A DNA stretch of 5,364 nt from an uncultured Bacteroidales bacterium. Its GTDB lineage: Bacteria; Bacteroidota; Bacteroidia; Bacteroidales; Bacteroidaceae. The translations under genes were made by a program, and so were the position numbers. The stretch lies in assembly GCA_902768605.1 (NCBI GenBank), contig CACXLY010000157.1, forward strand, positions 1 through 5,364, written 5' to 3'. The notes under the pieces are model-generated. The model searched no databases. It was not told the origin of the DNA and saw only the letters and a list, made by a program, of their open reading frames with translations. Below, piece after piece: positions 1 to 5,364 of the stretch (position 1 is the first letter of the stretch; the number at the start of each line of letters is the position of its first letter).

Positions 1-1560
1 GCCATCGATTTCGACAGTCTTGTTCTTGTAGTTCACGTTGATAGCGCCTGCACCGCTGACGCAGCACTTACCCATACCGCGAGCCACAACGGCTGCGTGG
101 CTGGTCATACCGCCGCGAGCTGTCAGGATGCCTTCAGCTGCGGACATGCCTGCGAGGTCCTCGGGGCTGGTCTCGATGCGGACCATGATAACCTTATGTC
201 CGTCCTCGTGCCAAGCTTCTGCATCGTCAGCGTGGAAGACAATCTGACCGCAAGCTGCGCCGGGAGATGCGGGCAGACCTTGTGTAATGACTTTTGCCTT
301 GCTGAGAGCGAGCTTGTCGAATACGGGGTGCAGCAGTTCGTCGAGTTTCTGCGGTTCGCAACGCAGTATGGCTGTCTTCTCGTCGATCATGCCTTCGTGG
401 AGGAGGTCCATGGCAATCTTGACCATAGCGGTACCTGTACGCTTGCCGTTACGTGTCTGGAGGAACCAAAGCTTGCCTTCCTGAACGGTAAACTCCATGT
501 CCTGCATGTCACGATAGTGCTTCTCGAGCTTGTCCTGCAGAGCATCCAGCTCCTTGTAGAGTTCGGGCATTGCCTCTTCCATAGAAGGATACTTGGCAAC
601 GCGCTCTTCCTCGCTGATGCCGGCACGTTGTGCCCAGCGCTGAGAGCCAATCTTCGTAATCTGCTGAGGTGTGCGGATACCTGCCACAACGTCCTCGCCC
701 TGAGCGTTAATCAGGTACTCACCGTTGAAGAGGTTCTCGCCATTACCTGCGTCGCGGCTGAAGCAAACGCCTGTTGCAGAGGTGTCGCCCATGTTGCCGA
801 ACACCATGGCCATCACGCTGACGGCTGTTCCCCATTCGTCGGGAATGCCTTCCATCTTACGGTAGAGTATGGCGCGTTCGTTCATCCAGCTGCGGAAGAC
901 AGCGCAGATAGCGCCCCAAAGCTGTTCCTTCGGGTCGGTGGGGAAATCCTTGCCAGTCTGGTCTTTGATGGCTTTCTTGAAGAGCTCGACGAGTTTCTTG
1001 AGGGATTCGACGGAGAGGTCCTTGTCGAGGACAACGCCCTGCTCTTGCTTCACCTTTTCGATGATGGCTTCGAAGGGGTCGATGTCTTCCTTGTTCTCAG
1101 GCTTCATGCCGAGCACAACGTCGCCATACATCTGTACGAAGCGGCGGCTGTCATATACGAAGTGAGGATTGCCAGTCTTTGCCACCATGCCTTCTGCCAC
1201 CTCATCGTTAAGACCGAGGTTCAAGATGGTATCCATCATGCCAGGCATTGAGGCACGTGCACCAGAACGAACGCTGACGAGCAGTGGGTTCTTCGGGTCG
1301 CCGAATTTGCAGCGCATCAGGTTCTCTGTGTGAGCTACGGCTGCATCAACGTCATTCTGCAGGATTTCAACAATTTTCTCCTGGCCGACCTTGTAGTACT
1401 CGTTGCAAGTGTCGGTTGTAATGGTGAAGCCGGGAGGAACGGGAACACCAATGTGGTTCATCTCTGCTAGATTGGCACCCTTGCCACCCAGCAGTTCGCG
1501 CATCTGCGCATTGCCTTCAGCCTGTCCGTTACCGAAGGTGTAAACACGTTTTTGACTCAT
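1..1560 (-). CDS. ppdK: Pyruvate,phosphate dikinase, N-terminal 520 codons (3' end beyond window)
   Basis: Cytosolic enzyme that interconverts pyruvate + ATP + Pi with PEP + AMP + PPi; in anaerobes it serves PPi-linked glycolysis or gluconeogenesis. The translation begins MSQKRVYTFGNGQAEGN. The ATP-grasp half shows GGKGANLAEM (residues 25-34), SVRSGARASMPGMMDT (96-111, with the substrate-contacting Arg98) and QTRNGKRT (368-375), which closes the nucleotide-binding domain. The swivelling phosphohistidine domain follows with GLPASPGAACG and the catalytic loop GGMTSHAAVVARGMGK. The phosphorylated histidine is His488 (bases 97-99), preceded by Thr486 and Ser487, the positions modified by regulatory proteins in some relatives. 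The C-terminal PEP/pyruvate barrel, roughly 380-390 residues in this family, lies outside. The start at 1560 is chosen because the identical upstream ATG at 1597 is out of frame. No internal stop or frameshift is seen. Divergent from rlmD. Confidence 0.96.
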   Translation of the reverse strand, partial: MSQKRVYTFGNGQAEGNAQMRELLGGKGANLAEMNHIGVPVPPGFTITTDTCNEYYKVGQEKIVEILQNDVDAAVAHTENLMRCKFGDPKNPLLVSVRSGARASMPGMMDTILNLGLNDEVAEGMVAKTGNPHFVYDSRRFVQMYGDVVLGMKPENKEDIDPFEAIIEKVKQEQGVVLDKDLSVESLKKLVELFKKAIKDQTGKDFPTDPKEQLWGAICAVFRSWMNERAILYRKMEGIPDEWGTAVSVMAMVFGNMGDTSATGVCFSRDAGNGENLFNGEYLINAQGEDVVAGIRTPQQITKIGSQRWAQRAGISEEERVAKYPSMEEAMPELYKELDALQDKLEKHYRDMQDMEFTVQEGKLWFLQTRNGKRTGTAMVKIAMDLLHEGMIDEKTAILRCEPQKLDELLHPVFDKLALSKAKVITQGLPASPGAACGQIVFHADDAEAWHEDGHKVIMVRIETSPEDLAGMSAAEGILTARGGMTSHAAVVARGMGKCCVSGAGAINVNYKNKTVEIDG

Positions 1561-1601
1561 AATAGTTACCGAAGGTGTAAACACGTTTTTGACTCATAAT
1601 A
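1528..1601. repeat. Exact 37-bp tandem duplication over the ppdK start codon
   Basis: Bases 1528-1564 and 1565-1601 are identical over 37 bp and directly adjacent. Each unit contains, on the minus strand, TATT followed by ATG and the first eleven ppdK codons (MSQKRVYTFGN). Because 37 is not a multiple of three, the upstream ATG (1597-1595) is not in frame with ppdK. The proximal copy continues into the full reading frame, so it is the functional start if the sequence is right. The duplication moves the native AT-rich leader away from the true start and replaces its immediate upstream sequence with coding sequence. It could be a recent slippage event or an assembly artefact; perfect identity fits either. 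Confidence 0.97.
1529..1597 (-). other. Out-of-frame 22-codon upstream reading frame created by the duplication
   Basis: Initiation at the duplicated upstream ATG would give MSQKRVYTFGNYY followed by ESKTCLHLR, then a TAA stop at 1531-1529, about ten codons inside ppdK. The peptide is a by-product of the duplication, not a recognised gene. It lies downstream of the predicted ppdK promoter, so it should be in the mRNA, and its ATG has the original AT-rich upstream context. It overlaps the true start codon and could lower or couple ppdK translation. Whether it is translated is unknown. Confidence 0.4.
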
Positions 1602-1638
1602 AGAATATATTAGTTATGTTTTGTTTTTATTCAATCGG

Positions 1639-1669
1639 CAAAGATAATGGAAATAATCCATAAATCATA
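1639..1669 (-). promoter_or_regulatory. Predicted Bacteroidetes-type promoter for ppdK
   Basis: On the minus strand, TATCTTTG at 1646-1639 matches the Bacteroidetes -7 consensus TAnnTTTG exactly. Nineteen bases upstream, TATG at 1669-1666 is an imperfect match to the -33 TTTG element. The expected transcription start is near 1632-1635, giving a leader of about 70-75 nt before the ppdK start at 1560. That leader is AT-rich, has no Shine-Dalgarno sequence (normal for this phylum), and includes the duplicated ATG. Prediction is from consensus only. Confidence 0.6.
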
Positions 1670-1682
1670 ATTCATAATGAAT
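1670..1682. repeat. Short AT-rich inverted repeat between the two promoters
   Basis: ATTCAT (1670-1675) and ATGAAT (1677-1682) form a perfect 6-bp inverted repeat around a single A. It sits just upstream of the rlmD -33 element and just beyond the ppdK -33 element, a position where an operator could act on both genes. AT-rich motifs of this kind are common in Bacteroidetes intergenic DNA, so chance is a reasonable explanation. Apart from the two promoters, the duplication and this repeat, I see nothing else in 1561-1737. Confidence 0.3.
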
Positions 1683-1685
1683 AAT

Positions 1686-1716
1686 TTTGCCGTTTGAGCG
1701 AAAATTCGTACATTTG
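1686..1716 (+). promoter_or_regulatory. Predicted Bacteroidetes-type promoter for rlmD
   Basis: TTTG at 1686-1689 (-33), exactly 19 bases, then TACATTTG at 1709-1716 (-7) match the Bacteroidetes primary sigma consensus TTTG-N19-TAnnTTTG at all defined positions. The transcription start should fall near 1721-1725, giving a leader of only about 13-17 nt before the ATG at 1738. This placement also argues against the in-frame TTG at 1687 as the start codon, since that triplet overlaps the -33 element and would lie upstream of the mRNA. Confidence 0.78.
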
Positions 1717-1737
1717 CACATCGAAACACGCTTTAAT

Positions 1738-3246
1738 ATGTCAAGAAAGAAGAAAGAACTGCCCGTTTACAGGGAAGTGGAGATACAAGATGTTGCAGCC
1801 GAGGGTAAGGCACTTGTCCGCATTGATGACCTGGTCGTTTTCGTGCCCTATGTTGTGCCTGGTGATGTGGTTGACCTTCGCGTCACGCGCAAGAAGCATC
1901 ACTATGCCGAAGCCCTTTGCACTTACATTCATAAGAAGAGCGACCGCCGCGCGGAGCCCTTCTGCCCGCATTACGGCGTTTGCGGGGGATGCAAGTGGCA
2001 GATACTTCCCTACGAGGACCAACTTCGCTACAAGCAGAAGCAAGTGATGGACAACCTGGAGCGTATCGGCAAGATTCCCTTGCCTGAGTGCAATCCCATT
2101 CTCGGTTCGGAGAAAACAAGGTGCTACCGAAACAAGCTTGAATTCGGTTTTGCCGACAAGATTTGGCTGACGGAAGAAGAAATCCGTTCTGGCAAGAAGT
2201 TCGAGCAGCCCGGGGCAGTCGGCTTCCATACCTCAGGCGCGTTCGACAAGATACTGCCTATACGGGACTGCCAGCTTATGGAGGACATCAACAACCGCCT
2301 TCGCAACGGAGCCCAGCAGTATGCCTACGAGCACGGACTCACCTTCTTCAATGCCCGCGAGCATCGTGGCTTGCTGCGAAACATGATGATTCGTCTCTCG
2401 AATACTGGCGAGCTGATGGTCTTGATGCAGTTCTGCTTCGTGCCCTTCGACGCGCTTTCTGCCTCAGAATTAAAGGAGCAGGCTCTCGAGATGCTGCAGT
2501 GGATGCACGAGAGCTTCCCTGAGGTCTCGAGCCTGCTTTGGGTGAACAACGAGAAGTTCAACGACACCATTGGCGACCTTGATGTGCAGCTCTTCAGCGG
2601 CACCGACCACATCTTCCTCGAGATGGAAGGTCTCAAGTTCAAGGTCGGACCGAAAAGCTTCTACCAAACCAACACCGAACAAGCCTATATATTATATAAT
2701 GTAGCGCGCGAGTTCAGCCTCTCCCCAACCCTCTCCAAAGGCGAGGGAGACACGTCCGCTCGGTTCACCCCTCCTTTGGAGGGGATGGAGGAGGCACCTC
2801 TTATCTATGACCTTTATACCGGCACCGGCACCATCGCCAACTTCGTGGCAAGGCAAGCCCGGAAGGTCATCGGCATCGAGTATGTGCCCGAAGCCATCGA
2901 GGATGCCAAAGTGAACTCGAAGATAAACGGCATCGAGAACACCGAGTTTTTTGCGGGCGACATGAAGGACATCCTGAATCGCGACTTCATCGAGAAGCAC
3001 GGCAAGCCCGACATCATCATCACCGACCCGCCTCGTGCCGGCATGCATCAGGACGTCATCGACGCCATCCTCTTTGCCGACCCTCAGCGCATCGTTTATG
3101 TCAGCTGCAACCCTGCCACTCAAGCCCGCGACTTGCAGTTGCTTTCCGTTGGTTACGAGGTGAAGCGCATCCAGCCCGTCGATATGTTCCCCCATACCCA
3201 ACACGTCGAGAATGTTGTACTTTTAGAAAAGAAACCTTTAAACTGA
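1738..3246 (+). CDS. rlmD: 23S rRNA (uracil-C5)-methyltransferase, RlmD/RumA family, with an in-frame insert
   Basis: A 502-residue SAM-dependent RNA methyltransferase; E. coli RlmD makes m5U1939 in 23S rRNA, but the exact target here is inferred. An N-terminal TRAM RNA-binding domain (about 8-65) precedes a 4Fe-4S site, with Cys76, Cys82 and Cys85 in CPHYGVCGGC and Cys178 in IRDCQLM. The catalytic domain has FYQTN (308-312), SAM motif DLYTGTG (358-364), IGIEYV with Glu381, DPPRAG (430-435), nucleophile Cys457 in SCNPAT and base Glu491 in QHVENVV. All key residues are present. Residues 327-354 form an unusual insert made of inverted palindromic repeats, placed just before the SAM motif. The ATG at 1738 is preferred over TTG at 1687, which lies inside the promoter. 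No Shine-Dalgarno is seen. The TGA stop is 6 nt before the GH35 start, suggesting co-transcription. Confidence 0.94.
   Translation: MSRKKKELPVYREVEIQDVAAEGKALVRIDDLVVFVPYVVPGDVVDLRVTRKKHHYAEALCTYIHKKSDRRAEPFCPHYGVCGGCKWQILPYEDQLRYKQKQVMDNLERIGKIPLPECNPILGSEKTRCYRNKLEFGFADKIWLTEEEIRSGKKFEQPGAVGFHTSGAFDKILPIRDCQLMEDINNRLRNGAQQYAYEHGLTFFNAREHRGLLRNMMIRLSNTGELMVLMQFCFVPFDALSASELKEQALEMLQWMHESFPEVSSLLWVNNEKFNDTIGDLDVQLFSGTDHIFLEMEGLKFKVGPKSFYQTNTEQAYILYNVAREFSLSPTLSKGEGDTSARFTPPLEGMEEAPLIYDLYTGTGTIANFVARQARKVIGIEYVPEAIEDAKVNSKINGIENTEFFAGDMKDILNRDFIEKHGKPDIIITDPPRAGMHQDVIDAILFADPQRIVYVSCNPATQARDLQLLSVGYEVKRIQPVDMFPHTQHVENVVLLEKKPLN
2717..2795. repeat. Composite palindromic element inserted in frame in rlmD (two inverted hairpin units)
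   Basis: The left unit (2717-2747) has a C-rich tail and a hairpin at 2729-2747: an 8-bp stem with one mismatch around an AAA loop. The right unit (2768-2795) begins with a perfect 7-bp stem (2768-2774 with 2778-2784) around a TTT loop and ends with a G-rich tail. The reverse complement of the right unit aligns with the left unit with a few mismatches and gaps, both starting GCCTC and sharing TCCAAAGG. About 20 nt separate them. The element therefore has inverted units, each of which can also fold alone. It encodes residues 327-354 (SLSPTLSKGEG ... PPLEGMEEAP) without breaking the frame. Low-complexity composition and position between REF and LIYDLYTGTG, normally joined by a short linker, mark it as inserted. 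Confidence 0.82.
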
Positions 3247-3489
3247 TAAACCATGAAACTATTCAAACTTCTAACACTCATTGCCTTGATGTTGTTCTCT
3301 GCAAGCATTGCTGCAGACGACTTTACCATTGGCAACAAGACATTCCTTCTGAACGGACAGCCTTTCATCGTGAAGGCGGCCGAAGTGCATTACCCTCGCA
3401 TCCCTCGCCCTTATTGGGAGCATCGCATACAGATGTGCAAGGCGTTGGGCATGAACTCTGTCTGCATCTACATCTTCTGGAACATCCAC

Positions 3490-3499
3490 GAGGGCCGAG
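3490..3499 (+). other. Deletion/frameshift junction in the GH35 gene
   Basis: GAG at 3490-3492 is the Glu of NIHE in the first frame, and GCC-GAG at 3494-3499 is Ala-Glu of AEFCR in the second, leaving one base (3493) between them. From my recall of the family, NIHE and AEFCR are normally separated by about 14-15 residues, so roughly 41 or 44 nt (a length of form 3n+2) appear lost. GAG flanks GGCC on both sides, which would fit a deletion at short microhomology. The exact size needs a close homologue. Confidence 0.8.
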
Positions 3500-4244
3500 T
3501 TCTGCCGCATCGCGCAGAAGAACGGCATGTACGTTATCGTGCGCCCCGGCCCGTATGTCTGTGCCGAATGGGAGATGGGCGGCTTGCCGTGGTGGTTGCT
3601 CAAGAAGAAAGACATCAAACTCCGTGAGCGCGACCCCTACTTCATGGAGCGCGTGAAGCTCTTCGAGGAAAAGGTCGGCGAGCAGCTGAAGCCTCTCACC
3701 ATCCAGAACGGCGGCCCCATCATCATGATGCAGGTGGAGAATGAATATGGCAGCTACGGCGAGGACAAACCGTATGTCAGCGAGATTCGTGACTGTTTGC
3801 GTAGTATTTATGGCAAAGAGTTAGCTTTGTTCCAATGCGACTGGGCATCGAACTTCGAGAAGAACGGCCTCGACGACCTCACTTGGACGATGAACTTCGG
3901 CACGGGTGCCAACATCGACCAGCAGTTCCGCCGTCTTGGCGAGCTGCGCCCCGATGCGCCCAAGATGTGCTCCGAGTTCTGGAGCGGCTGGTTTGACAAG
4001 TGGGGAGCGCAGCACGAGACGCGACCGGCGAAGGACATGGTGGAGGGCATGGACGAGATGCTCTCGAAGGGCATCAGCTTCTCGCTCTACATGACGCACG
4101 GCGGCACCTCCTTCGGCCACTGGGCAGGTGCCAACAGCCCTGGCTTTGCTCCAGATGTCACCTCCTACGACTACGATGCACCTATCAACGAATGGGGCTT
4201 GCCTACGCCTAAGTTCTGGGAGCTCCGCAAGATGATGGAGAAGC

Positions 4245-4276
4245 ACTCCCCCAAAGGGGGAGCGGGGAGGGGGCTT
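4245..4276. repeat. Single palindromic hairpin unit, in frame in the GH35 gene
   Basis: A perfect 7-bp stem, CTCCCCC (4246-4252) with GGGGGAG (4256-4262), encloses an AAA loop and is followed by a G-rich tail to about 4276. Its reverse complement has the same plan as the rlmD units: GCC(C/T)C, a C-rich tail, then a stem with triplet loop. It encodes HSPKGGAGRGLP between the catalytic barrel (FWELRKMMEK) and the next beta-rich domain (PMPIITVPKFEL), a linker of variable sequence in GH35 proteins. The frame is intact on both sides, so this unit does not cause the gene's disruption. Confidence 0.7.
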
Positions 4277-5364
4277 CCTGCTGTTCCAAAAGCTCCCATG
4301 CCTATCATTACCGTTCCTAAGTTCGAGTTGACGGAGTTTGCTCCGCTCTTTAATGGCTTCGACTGGAAATACACTTGGTGGGAACACGAAGAAGAGGCTC
4401 ACGGAGACCGCCCAAAGACCTTCGAAGAGCTTGACATGGGGTGGGGCGCTGTGCTCTATTGCACTCGTTTGCCTGAGATACCGCAATCGGGAAGCTATTT
4501 ATCTGCCGCACAATCTACGCTTACCATTGATGCCCACGACTTCGCCCAAGTCTTCATTGACGGCAAGTACATAGGCAAGATTGACCGCGTGAAGAATGAG
4601 AAGACGCTCACCTTGCCGCCCCTTAAGCAGGGACAAGAGTTACAGATTCTTGTTGAAGGCATGGGGCGCATCAACTTCGGTCGCGCCATCAAAGACTTCA
4701 AGGGATTGGTAAGCAAGCCGACCATCACGACCTCAATCAGTTCGCATCTTGGCGGTGTAGATAAAACGGAAATCACTTATACGCCCAATCAATGGGAGAG
4801 CATTCGTATTCCTGACGATTACGAAGTGGCTGTGCAGGCTTTCAAGTTGCAGAATGGGGAGTTGGAAAGAGAAAAGCCGACCACTCGCGAATATCTTAAC
4901 GAGCCTGTCATCGGTCGCGGTTTCAGGTTCGCCAAGGAAGCAGATGACCTCATCTTCGGACGTGGCTACTATCGTGGTTACTTTAATCTGAAGAAGGTGG
5001 GCGACACGTTCCTCAACTTCGAGAAGTGGGGCAAAGGACAGGTTTGGGTGAATGGTCATGCCATGGGACGCATCTGGTCGATTGGTCCGCAGCAGACGCT
5101 CTATGTGCCCGGCTGCTGGCTCAAGAAGGGTAGGAACGAGGTGATTGTCCTTGATGTTGTCGGTCCAAGCGAACGTGTCGTGTGGGGACAGGCTGAACCC
5201 GAACTGAACAAGCTGCAACTGGAGAAGAACAACAAGCACAACAACCCTGGCGACAAGCCCGACCTCAACTCGAAATCTCCTGCGTTCGAGGGAGAGCTGA
5301 AGGCTGGCAACGGCTGGCAGACGGTCAATTTCAAGTGGAATCGTCGCGGACGTTATCTCGCCAT

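Larger units (their letters stand above)
3253..5364 (+). pseudogene. Secreted GH35 beta-galactosidase, frameshifted near residue 81 and cut by the window end
   Basis: GH35 enzymes release terminal beta-galactose from glycans. A signal peptide (MKLFKLLTLIALMLFSASIA, likely cleaved after Ala20) implies export. The first frame gives the start of the GH35 barrel up to FWNIHEG (residue 81), then runs out of family sequence and stops at 3625-3627. From 3494 the +1 frame resumes with AEFCRIAQKNGMYVIVRPGP and stays open to the window end (623 codons). It contains acid/base Glu in VENEYGSYG (3743-3745), nucleophile Glu in SEFWSGWFDKWG (3974-3976), SLYMTHGGTSFGHW, beta-sandwich domains with VWVNGHAMGRIW, and a probable discoidin-like start (WQTVNFKWNRRGRYLA). 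About 14-15 conserved residues are missing at the junction. As written, neither frame yields a secreted catalytic enzyme; an assembly error is the alternative. One palindromic unit lies in frame at 4245-4276. Confidence 0.88.

Noticed and set aside
97..1251. Long plus-strand open frame (384 codons) opposite ppdK
   Set aside because: It is antisense to a clearly recognised ppdK frame with intact motifs, and its Cys/His/Leu-rich translation resembles no family I know. It is a by-product of GC-biased codon use.
1687..1737. TTG at 1687 as an upstream start for rlmD, adding 17 residues
   Set aside because: The triplet overlaps the -33 promoter element, lies upstream of the predicted transcription start, and the extra residues are not part of a TRAM domain. 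ATG at 1738 fits better.
2729..2784. Rho-independent terminators at the rlmD hairpins
   Set aside because: The stems are GC-rich but no U-run follows either one, and they are inside an intact coding frame.
3240..3252. Separate promoter or terminator between rlmD and the GH35 gene
   Set aside because: Only 6 nt separate the genes. TACTTTTAG near 3219-3227 is not a TAnnTTTG box, and no hairpin with a U-tract is present.
3490..3502. Programmed ribosomal frameshift as the explanation for the GH35 frame change
   Set aside because: There is no slippery heptamer or obvious stimulatory structure, and conserved residues are missing at the junction, which frameshifting would not explain.
3821..4486. 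Minus-strand open frame of 221 codons inside the GH35 gene
   Set aside because: The plus strand here encodes well-conserved GH35 sequence including the nucleophile motif; the antisense translation is Arg/Pro-rich and unrecognisable.

Overview
The window looks like chromosomal DNA of a Bacteroidales bacterium, most likely a gut or oral Prevotella/Bacteroides relative. Three things support this: the protein sequences match that group's versions of pyruvate,phosphate dikinase, RlmD and a GH35 beta-galactosidase; the start regions lack Shine-Dalgarno sequences; and both genes facing the intergenic region have a Bacteroidetes-type -33/-7 promoter (TTTG, 19 nt, TAnnTTTG). The genus is an inference. 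Nothing here suggests a phage, plasmid, CRISPR array or RNA gene.

Layout. Bases 1-1560 (minus strand) hold the first 520 codons of ppdK, which runs off the left edge. Bases 1561-1737 form a divergent intergenic region with one promoter per side. It also contains the second unit of an exact 37-bp tandem duplication that copies the ppdK start codon out of frame. Bases 1738-3246 (plus) encode a full-length RlmD-type 23S rRNA m5U methyltransferase. Six bases later, 3253-5364 (plus) carries a secreted GH35 beta-galactosidase gene, broken by a small frame-disrupting deletion near 3493 and cut by the right edge in a probable discoidin-like domain.

The most unusual feature is a family of about 30-bp GC-rich hairpin units (a C-rich tail, a 7-8 bp stem and an AAA/TTT triplet loop). 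Two copies sit in inverted orientation inside rlmD as an in-frame insert of about 28 codons, and one sits in frame inside the GH35 gene. They look like a small dispersed palindromic element tolerated in protein loops.

The genes do not form an obvious pathway. PPDK is central PEP/pyruvate metabolism, RlmD is rRNA modification, and GH35 is periplasmic or surface glycan degradation. rlmD and the GH35 gene are probably co-transcribed, with no visible promoter or terminator between them. I see no convincing new multi-gene system. The second-look items are the in-frame hairpin repeats, the duplicated ppdK start and the damaged GH35 gene; the last two could be real mutations or assembly errors.
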